Shown here: positions 16,099 to 24,427 of the stretch, one piece after another
How the letters are laid out: the number at the start of each line of letters is the position of its first letter
How positions within the stretch are numbered: position 1 is the first letter of the stretch
Origin: Flavimaribacter sediminis
GTDB taxonomy: Bacteria; Pseudomonadota; Alphaproteobacteria; Rhizobiales; Rhizobiaceae
Assembly: GCF_019492055.1 (NCBI RefSeq)
Contig: NZ_JAICBX010000001.1
Location: 372,001-436,000, forward strand
Direction of reading: 5' to 3'
DNA length: 64,000 bases
Made by a program: the position numbers and the translations under genes
The notes under the pieces: generated by a model
What the model was told of the DNA's origin: nothing
Databases searched by the model: none
The model's input: the letters and a program-made list of their open reading frames with translations, nothing else

Positions 16099-17013
16099 AT
16101 GACGACCAGGGTCGACATCATCGAAGTATCGCCACGCGACGGCATCCAGAACGAGAAAACTCTGCTGTCGACGCAAACCAAGCTCGAGCTGATAGACCGC
16201 GCGACTGCGGCCGGGATCAGGGCGTTCGAGGTCACCAGCTTCGTCAATCCGAAGCGTGTCCCGCAAATGGCCGATGCGGGCGAGGTCGCGCAAAGCCTGA
16301 AAAAACGCTCCGATACGCGTTACATCGGCCTGGTCCTTAACGAACGCGGCTTTGAGCGGGCGCGGCTTTCCGGTCTCGAGGACGTGAATTGCGTCGTCGT
16401 CGCCACCGAGACCTTCAACCGCCGCAACCAGGGCGTCGCCGTCGACGATACGATGGCGGATATCGCGCGCATCGCGGCGATGGCGCATGACAGCGGCGTC
16501 CGCATGGGCGTTACGATTGGCGCGGCCTTCGGCTGTCCCTTCGAGGGCGAGGTGACAGTTGAGCGGGTGACCGAAATCGCCGCCAGGCTTGCCGAACTCA
16601 AACCTTTCGAGATCGCTCTGGCTGACACGATCGGCGTCGCGGCGCCGAGCGACATCAAGGCCAAATTTTCCGCAGTCGCCCGCGAGATCGGCGGTATTGC
16701 GCTGCGGTGCCACCTGCACAACACCCGAAACACCGGGCTCGCCAATGCGGTGGCCGCCATTGAATCCGGCGTGACCCGCATCGATTCATCTATCGGCGGC
16801 GTCGGCGGGTGTCCTTTTGCGCCTGCGGCGACCGGCAATATCCCCACCGAGGATCTCGTCTACATGCTCGACCGTATGGGCGTCGAAACCGGCGTGGACG
16901 CACAGGCGCTGATAGACACCGCGCAGTGGCTCGGCGCAATGCTCGGCGTCAGTCCACCCGGCATGTTGCAGCGCGCCGGCATGTTTCCACCGGCGGCCGG
17001 CGCGGCCGCCTGA
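16099..17013 (+). CDS. Hydroxymethylglutaryl-CoA lyase family protein
   Basis: 304 residues, a TIM-barrel of the HMGL-like family. All residues known to act in HMG-CoA lyase are visible: Arg13-Asp14 in VSPRDGIQNE, the His pair in CHLHNTRNTGLAN, and the Cys loop GGVGGCPFAP. The enzyme splits a 3-hydroxy-3-methyl acyl-CoA into acetyl-CoA plus a keto acid or, in relatives, citramalyl-CoA into pyruvate. A GGAG lies 5 nt before ATG 16099. The cluster has its own CoA-transferase, so a citramalyl- or alkylmalyl-CoA is a likely substrate. Alternatively it is the missing HMG-CoA lyase of the leucine genes at 49-54 kb. Confidence 0.87.
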   Translation: MTTRVDIIEVSPRDGIQNEKTLLSTQTKLELIDRATAAGIRAFEVTSFVNPKRVPQMADAGEVAQSLKKRSDTRYIGLVLNERGFERARLSGLEDVNCVVVATETFNRRNQGVAVDDTMADIARIAAMAHDSGVRMGVTIGAAFGCPFEGEVTVERVTEIAARLAELKPFEIALADTIGVAAPSDIKAKFSAVAREIGGIALRCHLHNTRNTGLANAVAAIESGVTRIDSSIGGVGGCPFAPAATGNIPTEDLVYMLDRMGVETGVDAQALIDTAQWLGAMLGVSPPGMLQRAGMFPPAAGAAA

Positions 17014-17031
17014 ACAGATCGGAGTGATCGC

Positions 17032-17664
17032 ATGGCCGACGAAAAGGATATCTATCGCAGCCAGGGTTTCGGCAATGCGGTGGGCATGGGCGAGAGCCCG
17101 GCGTTGATCATTGTCGATTTCGTCATCGGCTTCACGGACGCAAGACATTTCGGCGGCGGCAATATCCCGCCAGCCATCGAAAAGACGGTGGATCTGCTGG
17201 CGTTCGCCCGCAAAAAGGAATGGCCGATCGTCCATACGCGCGTCGTCTACCAGGAAGACGGATCGGACGCCGGCGCCTTCGCGCGCAAGGTGCCGAGCCT
17301 CCTGAAGCTGACGCCGGACAGCGAACTGTCGCAGATCGTGCCGGAGCTGACGCCGCGTCCGGGCGAACTCGTCCTCTGCAAGCGTCAGGCCTCGGCCTTC
17401 TTCGCCAGCGAGCTCGCCGCATGGCTGACATTTCGCGGCGTCGACACCACGCTGGTCACGGGCTGCACTACTTCGGGATGCGTCCGCGCGACGGTGATCG
17501 ATTCCGTCAGCAGCAATTTCGGGACGATCGTGGTGACCGATTGCGTGGGCGACAGGGCCATTGAACCCCACAACGCCAACCTGTTCGACATGGGCCAGAA
17601 ATACGCCGACCTGATGGAGAGCAGCGAGATTTACGCCCATTTCGGCGAATCCCGCGCGGCCTGA
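17032..17664 (+). CDS. Isochorismatase-family cysteine hydrolase 3 (maleamate amidohydrolase-like)
   Basis: 210 residues with triad Asp29 (ALIIVDF), Lys117 (VLCKRQASAFF) and Cys150 (GCTTSGCVRATV). The C-terminal NLFDMGQKYADL matches the style of N-carbamoylsarcosine amidase and NicF-type maleamate amidohydrolase. It follows the HMG-CoA-lyase-family gene by 18 nt with GGAGTGATCGC before the ATG, so both share the promoter at 16018. A third amidase beside the other two suggests either several amide intermediates or different substrates for each. It cannot be assigned further from sequence. Confidence 0.87.
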   Translation: MADEKDIYRSQGFGNAVGMGESPALIIVDFVIGFTDARHFGGGNIPPAIEKTVDLLAFARKKEWPIVHTRVVYQEDGSDAGAFARKVPSLLKLTPDSELSQIVPELTPRPGELVLCKRQASAFFASELAAWLTFRGVDTTLVTGCTTSGCVRATVIDSVSSNFGTIVVTDCVGDRAIEPHNANLFDMGQKYADLMESSEIYAHFGESRAA

Positions 17665-17767
17665 AGCGCGTTCTCCACTGATTGCTTGTGGAGCGGGGCA
17701 GACGAACGGACGGATTTCCTCTAACCGTTGTAAGTGACGGATTTGGGTCTCCGGGGCAGTGACGGAT

Positions 17768-18532
17768 ATGGAGCAGATGGTCATTCAGGACATCGATACG
17801 GGCGGGCCGGACCGCCCGCGCTACCAGCAGATCTATGCGATGCTGCGTGAACGCATCAGCTCGGGCGCCTATCCGATCGGCAGCAACCTGCCGACGGAAG
17901 TGGAGTTCTGCGACGAGTTCAATGTCAGCCGCTACACGGTGCGCGAGGCGCTGCGCCGCCTCGTCGATCAGGGCATGCTCGCGCGCAGGCAGGGCTCCGG
18001 CAGCGAAATCATCGCCACGGAGCCGCATCGCAATTTCGTCCATCAGGTCCGGTCGCTGGCGGATCTGTTCCAGTATGCGCTCGACACGCATCTCGATATC
18101 CGCGCGATCAGGAAGATACGTCTGCCTGCGAAGATCGCGACCGCGGTCGGCGGCGAGGCCGGGTCGCAATGGCTCGAAATCAAGAGCGTGCGCCGGACCC
18201 ACAAGAACGGCGAGCCGATCTGCGTGACGCATTCCTATATCCCCGACCGGCTTGCCGGGATCGAACCGGATATTCCGGACTGCGTTGGCCCGCTCTACGC
18301 GCTGCTGGAGGAACGCTCCGGCGAGACGATCACGAACGCTTCCCAGGAAATCGGCGCCGAACCCATGACCAAGGCGATCGCCAACGCGCTGGGCCGTGAG
18401 CCTCGCGCCGTGGCGCTGCGCCTGTTGCGACGCTATTCGTCCCGCAAGGGCACGTTGATCGCGTCCTTCAACTGGCACCCGGGCGACAGTTTCACATATT
18501 CGATGGAACTGCAGCGCAATCCGAGCCACTGA
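17768..18532 (+). CDS. GntR-family transcriptional regulator, HutC subfamily (UTRA effector domain)
   Basis: 254 residues from ATG 17768; an in-frame GTG at 17759 is an alternative. An N-terminal winged helix-turn-helix (LPTEVEFCDEFNVSRYTVREALRRL) is followed by a UTRA ligand domain ending in the usual TFRYSMELQR-like strands (FTYSMELQR). It is about 100 nt downstream of hydrolase 3 and on the same strand. It is the only regulator in the cluster and so the natural owner of the three 16-bp operators. HutC-type proteins are mostly repressors released by a pathway compound. A strong hairpin follows the gene. Confidence 0.88.
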   Translation: MEQMVIQDIDTGGPDRPRYQQIYAMLRERISSGAYPIGSNLPTEVEFCDEFNVSRYTVREALRRLVDQGMLARRQGSGSEIIATEPHRNFVHQVRSLADLFQYALDTHLDIRAIRKIRLPAKIATAVGGEAGSQWLEIKSVRRTHKNGEPICVTHSYIPDRLAGIEPDIPDCVGPLYALLEERSGETITNASQEIGAEPMTKAIANALGREPRAVALRLLRRYSSRKGTLIASFNWHPGDSFTYSMELQRNPSH

Positions 18533-18582
18533 CAGAACGCCGACTGGCGAAGCAGGCTGAAAAGATCATGGTGAACAGAAGT

Positions 18583-18617
18583 AAGGGTGGCTCGCCGGCG
18601 CAAAGCGAGCCACCCTT
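18583..18617. terminator. Perfect 13-bp hairpin after the GntR gene
   Basis: AAGGGTGGCTCGC pairs perfectly with GCGAGCCACCCTT across a 9-nt loop. No T-run follows on the plus strand, so it is a strong hairpin but not a textbook intrinsic terminator. It closes the catabolic cluster. The remaining bases to 18814 hold no gene that I can support. Confidence 0.6.
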
Positions 18618-18814
18618 GCGGCGCCACTGTGCCGTAAGTGAGAGGCGCTACGGGAGTTGCTATCGCAACAACTCTTGATGTGTTTGTGACAATCACCACG
18701 CGGAAGGTTATTTTCAGGCGACAGGCCGCATCTTTCTCGCTTTGACTGGTAAAAATCGTCGGCGCTACTCTTGGCGCCGATGACTGCAATTCCGGACAAT
18801 GATCGTGTTTCGGT

Positions 18815-19123
18815 TTAGCCGCGCCTGAGCCGCATGGCGTTCTTCCGCGCCGCGGCGCCGATAGGTTGAACCAGCGCCTCGGCGACAAGGAGAGGGTCTT
18901 GCCGGGTTGCAACGGCCGCCGCCGCCCGTTCAGCCGCCTTGGCGAAGGCGGAAGGTTTTTCGAAGACCATTCTGGTCAATTCCACCGGCGTCAGTGAACC
19001 GTTCGCAAGCTTGACGCTTCTGCGCCAGATGACTTCGTGAGTGGCCAGCCCCAAATGCACATAGGCGGAGCTCAGGCGATTCCAGGATTCGGCCCATGTG
19101 AGAAGAGTTTGCATTCCGTACAT
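18815..19123 (-). CDS. Small helical protein, phasin-like / rhizobial 'antifreeze'-annotated type
   Basis: 102 residues, almost wholly alpha-helical and rich in alanine (FAKAAERAAAAVATRQ). The pattern WAESWNRLSSAYVHLGLATHEVIWRR, then LTPVELTRMVFEKPSAFAKA, then PIGAAARKNAMRLRR, resembles short rhizobial proteins often labelled antifreeze or phasin-like. I know of no proved function. M4 could also be the start. Isolated between the GntR hairpin and the small-gene stretch, minus strand. Confidence 0.65.
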   Translation of the reverse strand: MYGMQTLLTWAESWNRLSSAYVHLGLATHEVIWRRSVKLANGSLTPVELTRMVFEKPSAFAKAAERAAAAVATRQDPLLVAEALVQPIGAAARKNAMRLRRG

Positions 19124-19703
19124 TCAATCGATCCTGTTTTCCTGATCGTGGGCGAAGCCCGGCGACGGTCGATTTCAGACCTTGATCTCCCGGCACAAAG
19201 AACACCTGCAAAGCGCAGTGGTTCCGGCGTGAGAGTCTTATAGGCCGGATGTGCTGAATCAATGGATCGGGAGTTGATTCCGCTGTGGATATCATTCGAT
19301 TTTTTAAAGCTTCGCCATCGTCAGAAACGGCTCATTCCCGGCGCCGCCAACAAAAACTTTCGTTGCCGCCTGGTGCTTTTCGGGCCAGCTGTGATGCAAA
19401 CGTGCGCGAGCACCAGCGTGTCAGGCCATGGCCACAAACGCCAGGCGCCGACAGGGCGCTGGTTTCAAGACCGGTCCCAAGCAACGCGACTGCCTGCGCC
19501 GCGAAACGATGTCGACAGGCGCGGTTGAAGAGTACAGACAGCGTGAAGTTACGAATATCGCCGGAGTATTGACGAGTCGATATGGATGAGCTGCGGCGCT
19601 GGCGTCGAGCCTGCTTCGGTGATGGTCGGCGAGGGTATGCGGCGGTGGGTCGGCTATTGGGCGGGCGCAAGGATTTCAAAGCCGCACTGTGTCAGTTGAA
19701 CAC
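19124..19703. other. Stretch without a supportable gene
   Basis: About 580 bases. Short arginine- and serine-rich open frames exist on both strands but none has a convincing ribosome site or protein-like composition. No tRNA, repeat or clear terminator seen. Confidence 0.5.
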
Positions 19704-20054
19704 TCACACCATGGAAGGATCTTCAACCGATGGGATGTGTGCTGACACCCCACTCAAATCGTAGAAGTGTATCTGGTACTTGGATCGAAAGAAGGGGTTG
19801 TAGGCAGAGATCTCAACGATTCTGTTTTTCAACTCCACCAATATGCTCCCTTGTACCGGATTCTTGACCGCCGCAACGAATCTGTACCCGTGATCCTCTG
19901 CATAGTTCTCCAGACATGCCAGGAACTGATCTTGACCTTCGACCGGAACCGAAACTCTCATCGACCTTATCGGATGAACTGTCTTTGGTACGAATGGTGG
20001 CGGCTCCGCGAGCAACAAGCAGGCGAACATCGCAGCGACGAGTATGGCCCGCAT
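19704..20054 (-). CDS. Small exported or membrane-anchored protein, unknown
   Basis: 116 residues from ATG 20054, starting MRAILVAAMFACLLLAEPPPF, a short basic end and hydrophobic core like a signal peptide or anchor. The rest is a soluble domain with mixed strands (RMRVSVPVEG-like, SILVELKNRIVEISAY). An in-frame ATG at 20150 would add 32 residues and overlap the preceding gene by 34 nt. I recognise no family. It belongs to a minus-strand trio with the DUF2019 gene and the 314-residue gene. Size and export suggest an immunity-type protein, but no toxin is visible nearby. Confidence 0.5.
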   Translation of the reverse strand: MRAILVAAMFACLLLAEPPPFVPKTVHPIRSMRVSVPVEGQDQFLACLENYAEDHGYRFVAAVKNPVQGSILVELKNRIVEISAYNPFFRSKYQIHFYDLSGVSAHIPSVEDPSMV

Positions 20055-20116
20055 CAATCTGTTGTAGTTTATGGTCACAGCGATGCCGCTAGAAAGTATC
20101 CGCCCAATTGAGACGG

Positions 20117-20461
20117 CTATGATCTGAATGATAGATTGCCTTTCTCCCATTCCAGTATGGTGTATTTGGCGTTCAGGCGTATCACTGGTTGTGTAGCTGT
20201 TTCCAATGATTTGAGTTTGGCGATTGCTTCTTTGGTATCTATCTCAAGACAATGAGTTGCCGCCCATAACTGAACTGAGGCGTCTTCATCGTCTAAGAGT
20301 TCGAGAAGGAACCTATCTTCTCCCAAGTCTATGATTTTGATAGGTGTTTCTTGCAGCCTGTCATAAGCAAGATTGGCATTTCGTGTGTCGCCCCGCGTCG
20401 TTGCACTACTGTGAGCCGCGGCAAATTTTCTATAATCCGAGAGCAGGCTATCAATCATCAT
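20117..20461 (-). CDS. DUF2019-like small protein
   Basis: 114 residues. The helical layout and the phrases NLAYDRLQETPIKI and LLELLDDEDASVQLWAATHCLEID resemble the DUF2019 family, HEAT-like helical proteins often found as orphan or immunity-type genes in rhizobia. The segment VQLWAATHCL followed by a helix matches the family's VRLKAA-type repeat. Starts ATG 20461, ATG 20458 or TTG 20470 are possible; none has a strong ribosome site. Function unknown. It lies 48 nt after the 314-residue gene on the same strand. Confidence 0.6.
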   Translation of the reverse strand: MMIDSLLSDYRKFAAAHSSATTRGDTRNANLAYDRLQETPIKIIDLGEDRFLLELLDDEDASVQLWAATHCLEIDTKEAIAKLKSLETATQPVIRLNAKYTILEWEKGNLSFRS

Positions 20462-20509
20462 TTGCTTCAATTTGAGAAAATCAAAACTGGAATAGCTCCA
20501 AGAGCTACG

Positions 20510-21454
20510 TCATATATCAAAATGAGCCTGAATCGATTTGTCGATATACGGCAGCAGAATCTCTACAAGTTTTGCGTGAACTGAAATGTTCAGAGCCAGT
20601 TGATCGTAATTGAAGAAATTGAAATATCCCTCGCAAAAATATGGAACGAAACTGGAGTGATCGAAATCGAAGCTCATGCCCATTTCCGGTGTCGAGATTC
20701 TCCTGTTGTAAAGCTCTATCAGACCTCTGTTTCTCACATGCGATATCAGGAGTGACGGCATAAAGACGGGATGCAGATATTCGTCTTCTTCGGTAGCCCA
20801 ATTGTATGTGTGATCAACGCTGTAGTTGCACCACTGAAGCCGCCATTCATTGTTAATTTTTCTATCGAGGATTGGATATTTCTTGGTCGACCGGGCCTTT
20901 GAGTACGTAAAGCCCATTTCTTCAAATTTACATTGAGAGTATTCCGAAAAGAAACCTATCCGGCTGCGGGCATCCAGGGCGCCAAACTTTTCAGATAACC
21001 TCTGAAAATCACTGTCCTGTCGAGTTTCCCCCAATTCTCTTTCGATGATCTCGTTTCTCTGCGACTGAATTTCATCAAGAATTCTGCTTCGGCCGTTTAG
21101 GCTTTTCTGCCTTTCATCAAAGAGTATCGAATCTATTGGATCGATCGGAATGCCATTGCAATTTTGTTCGAAGCAACCAAGAGGCGCCGTAAATTCATAT
21201 CTTTGGGAACCTTGGTACCTGCGATTGTTGATGTTCGATATCCGTGCTTTCTGAAAATCGGACTTCAGCTTTCTTTGCTGATCAAACAATCCGGCGTCTG
21301 TCATGGTCCGATCCACCCATCTCTGAAATGGCATAAAAGCGCTGTACGTTAGGGCGAGTTCCTCCTGAATTTCATAGGTCTGATCCGCAACCCCGAAGAG
21401 GGATTGCGCGAGACTTTCGGACTCGCGTAAAGGTATTGTATCTCCATTAATCAT
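20510..21454 (-). CDS. Hypothetical protein, 314 residues
   Basis: No family recognised. Soluble, no signal peptide, rich in Asn, Gln, Phe and Tyr, with a charged helical region in the middle (RSRILDEIQSQRNEIIEREL) and aromatic-rich C-terminal part (FVPYFCEGYFNFFNYD). AGGA lies 7 nt before ATG 21454. Codon use is less GC-rich than in the flanking catabolic genes, which suggests transfer from elsewhere. First gene of the minus-strand trio down to 19704. An effector or toxin-like role is possible but nothing catalytic is seen. Confidence 0.65.
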   Translation of the reverse strand: MINGDTIPLRESESLAQSLFGVADQTYEIQEELALTYSAFMPFQRWVDRTMTDAGLFDQQRKLKSDFQKARISNINNRRYQGSQRYEFTAPLGCFEQNCNGIPIDPIDSILFDERQKSLNGRSRILDEIQSQRNEIIERELGETRQDSDFQRLSEKFGALDARSRIGFFSEYSQCKFEEMGFTYSKARSTKKYPILDRKINNEWRLQWCNYSVDHTYNWATEEDEYLHPVFMPSLLISHVRNRGLIELYNRRISTPEMGMSFDFDHSSFVPYFCEGYFNFFNYDQLALNISVHAKLVEILLPYIDKSIQAHFDI

Positions 21455-21560
21455 TATTATTCCTGTGCTCGTTGAATGATCGTTAGAATGACAATTTTAG
21501 GTGGAAGGTCAACGGAGCGGAGTGGTGGAAGCAGTCAGCCAATAATCGTTCGAGAAAGTC

Positions 21561-21944
21561 ATGGATACACGAACTATTAACCTTCGCGAAGCTCTCGAGA
21601 ACATCGATCTTTCTCTGGCGGGCGTGCAGCTGGTTTTTTCATCGATGGCTGTAAATCTGGGTACCCAGTTCGAACTATCTGATCATGGTAATGTTGAACG
21701 ACCAGAGCTATTCGATTCTTGTTCCAAAACCGGCGATTTGCGCCTTCTCTGGAAGCTGATCGATGTTCAAGCCGAAGGTATCGAAGCGGACGAGAATTCG
21801 TTTCGGCTAAATTTTGAGAACGGAATTACGATCATCTGCAAAAACCTGAACACGGTCCCGGAACAGGTCCAGCTTTGGTATACTCAATTGAGTCAGGAGC
21901 GAGATCAAATCATCCTTGATCGTTATCCCGCTGATTTCCTATGA
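21561..21944 (+). CDS. Hypothetical protein, 127 residues, first of a three-gene operon
   Basis: Soluble, acidic, begins MDTRTINLREALENIDLSL. No recognised family. It starts about 100 nt from the divergent 314-residue gene, with GAGAAAG before the ATG. The stop overlaps the next start (ATGA), so translation is coupled with the lipoprotein and the next small gene. The size, acidity and placement are those of immunity-like genes in variable islands, but this is only analogy. Confidence 0.6.
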   Translation: MDTRTINLREALENIDLSLAGVQLVFSSMAVNLGTQFELSDHGNVERPELFDSCSKTGDLRLLWKLIDVQAEGIEADENSFRLNFENGITIICKNLNTVPEQVQLWYTQLSQERDQIILDRYPADFL

Positions 21945-22255
21945 CAACGACGAAGCCTGTTCTTTTTGTTCTGATGGTCTTGTTGCTGGGCTTCTTTGGC
22001 TGCGGGCAAAAGCGAATCGACGAAAGCCAGGGGGTGGAAATCGCCAACGCCATGATCGAGCGGTATTTGGCCAGTGGTACGCTTGACGAAAGATTTCACA
22101 ATCTCTCCGAGCCAAAGACGACATATCAGGACAGGGGTGATTTGGAAGATTATTTCTTTATGGTCGAGTATGTCGACAGCAAGTCCAAAGCCGTCATCGT
22201 CGTCATTGTGGAGCCGGACGGGAGCGCGGAACTGACGTACGACGCGGGAGAATGA
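21941..22255 (+). CDS. Small lipoprotein
   Basis: 104 residues with a lipoprotein signal: basic start MTTTKP, hydrophobic core VLFVLMVLLLGFF, then Gly-Cys (FFGCG) where the Cys would be lipidated. The mature part is acidic. Function unknown. It overlaps both its neighbours by ATGA, so it is the middle gene of a tightly coupled trio at 21561-22635. Confidence 0.65.
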   Translation: MTTTKPVLFVLMVLLLGFFGCGQKRIDESQGVEIANAMIERYLASGTLDERFHNLSEPKTTYQDRGDLEDYFFMVEYVDSKSKAVIVVIVEPDGSAELTYDAGE

Positions 22256-22635
22256 ATCTGGACGATAAGAGGATATCTAGGGTTGTGTCGAACAAACCAA
22301 TCCAGAATGGATCCGCGCCCACTACCTGGCTAAGCGGTGATTGCGCCTACGTCATGACGATTCGACAGTCTCCCGAGGAGGTGGCCGAACTGTTCGAACT
22401 TGAGTTGGTTCGCGACCGGGAGGATGGATTGGGTCAGCATTCCATGACGCATTATGTCATCTCCGACCTTGGGCTGGTTTGCCTCGTTCGTTACGACAAT
22501 TCCCCGGCGCCCGGGACCAATATCTGGGTGGATGCGAGCCTCGATCTTCATCATACGCATGCGATTTTGACAGATGCTATGAGGCTACGCGCCGATGATA
22601 TCTTGCACGTCTCCGATTTGTTGAAGGAGAATTGA
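22252..22635 (+). CDS. Hypothetical protein, 127 residues, last of a three-gene operon
   Basis: Soluble; the core has alternating strands (CAYVMTIRQ, THYVISDLGLVCLVRYD, NIWVDASLDL) and a helical end. No family recognised. It is coupled to the lipoprotein gene by ATGA. No terminator is obvious after the stop. Confidence 0.6.
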   Translation: MNLDDKRISRVVSNKPIQNGSAPTTWLSGDCAYVMTIRQSPEEVAELFELELVRDREDGLGQHSMTHYVISDLGLVCLVRYDNSPAPGTNIWVDASLDLHHTHAILTDAMRLRADDILHVSDLLKEN

Positions 22636-22758
22636 ACTCCGTTGCCACGGATTGCCGCAACATAGATACGTGACATTCGCCAAATTGTAGTGATCGGAGC
22701 CCGGGTTCTTCCTAGGCCGCCGCATCATGTCCTGTTGCGTCCGAGGTAGACAAGATCA

Positions 22759-23184
22759 TTAACCTGAAGTCCTGAATGCGCGGACATGCCATATCACGAT
22801 CAGTGACACGAGTGTCAGGAGCGTCACCGTGATCCAGGCGGTGCCAAAAAAGACTTCCTTTCCGTACATTGGATAAGCCCCGCCTATCAGGACCTGACAG
22901 GCCGACAGGCCTTTCCACAACAGCCCGTAGGCAAGACGGACTGAAAAAACCGTCTGCCATGCAAGCACCGGAATGACAGGAATGATCGCCACAAGAACAC
23001 GGCGCTCGCGTCTGCTGGCTACCATTGCCAAAATTGCGATGCCATAGTGTATTGCGGTGAGCACAATACCTGCGAGATTGTCTGCTCCTCCCTGCGTGCA
23101 AGTCCCCACGAACCTCGCCAGGTGTGTGTTCAGCGCGCCGAGATAGAACAGGCTTATGGAGAGGATTCTCAGAAACGTGCGCAT
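22759..23184 (-). CDS. Small integral membrane protein
   Basis: 141 residues with four hydrophobic segments, roughly residues 5-25, 38-55, 65-85 and 113-134 (for example TLLTLVSLIVIWHV). No family recognised. The ribosome site is weak, consistent with coupling to the tiny ORF that ends 17 nt upstream. It is the last of four small minus-strand genes running from 23916. Confidence 0.6.
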   Translation of the reverse strand: MRTFLRILSISLFYLGALNTHLARFVGTCTQGGADNLAGIVLTAIHYGIAILAMVASRRERRVLVAIIPVIPVLAWQTVFSVRLAYGLLWKGLSACQVLIGGAYPMYGKEVFFGTAWITVTLLTLVSLIVIWHVRAFRTSG

Positions 23185-23201
23185 GGGCAGAGCTGTTGCT
23201 G

Positions 23202-23357
23202 CTAGCGACGATGTTTTCGCGCCTTCAGGTGGTAAGAGAATTTGTCCAGGATTTCTGCAGACAGCTCCTGTAGTTTTTCCTGAGGAAGATCATCGCAATG
23301 CTCCAAACTATCTTTCAACGCGATCTTTATGCCTCGCATAGCTTGAGTGGGGGTCAT
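23202..23357 (-). CDS. Very small ORF, 51 residues
   Basis: Reads MTPTQAMRGIKIALKDSLEH and continues through an acidic helical stretch (DDLPQEKLQELSAEILDKF) to a basic tail (KARKHRR). The ATG lies 3 nt after the stop of the 74-residue gene, so coupling is plausible; the ribosome site itself is weak. The charge-patterned, helix-like composition looks like protein. No family recognised. Confidence 0.4.
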   Translation of the reverse strand: MTPTQAMRGIKIALKDSLEHCDDLPQEKLQELSAEILDKFSYHLKARKHRR

Positions 23358-23360
23358 GTA

Positions 23361-23585
23361 TCACAGTAGACGTTCCTCTGAATATCTATACTCCCTGTCA
23401 TTTTTCTCGTATTCGATGAATGAGAGTTCGTGTTCAGACATGGTATTTTTGTATGGTTCGACGAGCCGGTCCATATATGCCTCAATGTACAAAATGATGG
23501 ATTTTATTCTCTCAAACTCTTTTTTCTGATCTTCATTGAATGCTCCTTTCACCATGGTGCGCGGTGCCTCTTCCTCAATCTGCAA
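23361..23585 (-). CDS. Small charged protein, 74 residues
   Basis: Highly charged and helical (EDQKKEFERIKSIILYIEAYMD), with a C-terminal EYEKNDREYRYSEERLL. No family recognised. The start overlaps the end of the 113-residue gene by 11 nt, so co-translation is likely. Lower GC than the catabolic regions. Confidence 0.5.
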   Translation of the reverse strand: MQIEEEAPRTMVKGAFNEDQKKEFERIKSIILYIEAYMDRLVEPYKNTMSEHELSFIEYEKNDREYRYSEERLL

Positions 23586-23916
23586 TTTTCTCTATCCGCG
23601 CAACCTTGGCGTCAACGAAGAACACGCTGCATTGATAATCGTCGAGCAGTCCCAGCGTGTACAGGGAGAGACTGTCTTCATAGGTCAGGACGGGATGTAC
23701 ATAATGTGTGCCAGCGCCGCCTTTGTTGTACATGACGTCTTCGTCCTGTTCGTATTTGGAAAACAGCTTCTCCACCTCCACGCGAGACTGTCCAATCGCA
23801 ATTCTGTCGCAGTCGTTTAATACGGGGTTGGTGTAGCGGTCATACAAGTAAGCCATCCAGATTGCGGGTAGGGTTCCCACAAACAAAATGACCAGTGTAC
23901 CGCTCAGAATACTCAA
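23575..23916 (-). CDS. Small membrane-anchored protein, 113 residues
   Basis: An N-terminal hydrophobic segment (LSGTLVILFVGTLPAIWMAYL) acts as signal anchor; the rest is a soluble domain with DRIAIGQSRVEVEKLFSKYE, a pattern seen in SmpA/BamE-like small proteins (GxxxxxVxxxL), though short. Only that loose likeness can be given. It heads the minus-strand group ending at 22759. Confidence 0.5.
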   Translation of the reverse strand: MSILSGTLVILFVGTLPAIWMAYLYDRYTNPVLNDCDRIAIGQSRVEVEKLFSKYEQDEDVMYNKGGAGTHYVHPVLTYEDSLSLYTLGLLDDYQCSVFFVDAKVARIEKIAD

Positions 23917-24016
23917 CGCTGTTGGCCGAAGCGACAGTTGTTATGTCCTTGTGTTGGTAAGTTTACCACTTATGATTTCACAAAGGCCGATGTTTGAACG
24001 GAATTTGAGGAACGGA

Positions 24017-24382
24017 ATGATCAGAATTTTATTGAGCATGATGGCCGTGCTGGCAATTTCAATGGCGCCAGCCCGCGCCCAGCTGATCGATGACGAAGCC
24101 TACCATTTGCTGATAACCGAACAAAAGAAGATACCGTCAGTACACGTAAAGATACTCAACAGGGCTTTCGACGCCGCGGAATCCAAAGGGATCCCGCTAG
24201 ACAATTACAATGCCTACATCGGTTTTTATCCTATCGAGCCAGGACAAATTGTTGTCAGTTTCTATGCAGACGATGTGAAATTAAATCCCTATGTACTTCA
24301 TCCAAAATCAGAAAAATTTGCGGGTTTTGATGTCATGTTTGATCGTGATCTGGAAGTTGCGCATTTCTACTGGCACCGATGA
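24017..24382 (+). CDS. Small secreted protein, copy 1 of a tandem pair
   Basis: 121 residues from ATG 24017, which has GAGG 6 nt upstream. Signal peptide MIRILLSMMAVLAISMAPARA, cleavage likely before QL. The mature part has IPLDNYNAYIGFYP and ends in FDRDLEVAHFYWHR. The next gene has the same length, same signal peptide and same motifs, so the two are tandem duplicates. Function unknown. Confidence 0.65.
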   Translation: MIRILLSMMAVLAISMAPARAQLIDDEAYHLLITEQKKIPSVHVKILNRAFDAAESKGIPLDNYNAYIGFYPIEPGQIVVSFYADDVKLNPYVLHPKSEKFAGFDVMFDRDLEVAHFYWHR

Positions 24383-24427
24383 AGTCAAAAGATTGAGCTC
24401 GGTGTAACACTGACCATGAGGAACGGG

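Noticed and set aside
16786-18529. Minus-strand open frames of over 300 residues opposite the lyase, hydrolase 3 and GntR genes
   Set aside because: Shadows of well-supported plus-strand genes.
18433-18912. Minus-strand frame of 159 residues across the GntR hairpin
   Set aside because: It runs through a perfect 13-bp hairpin and the 3' end of the GntR gene and has no recognisable content.
19262-19679. Several short frames on both strands
   Set aside because: Overlapping each other, Arg/Ser-rich, and without ribosome sites.
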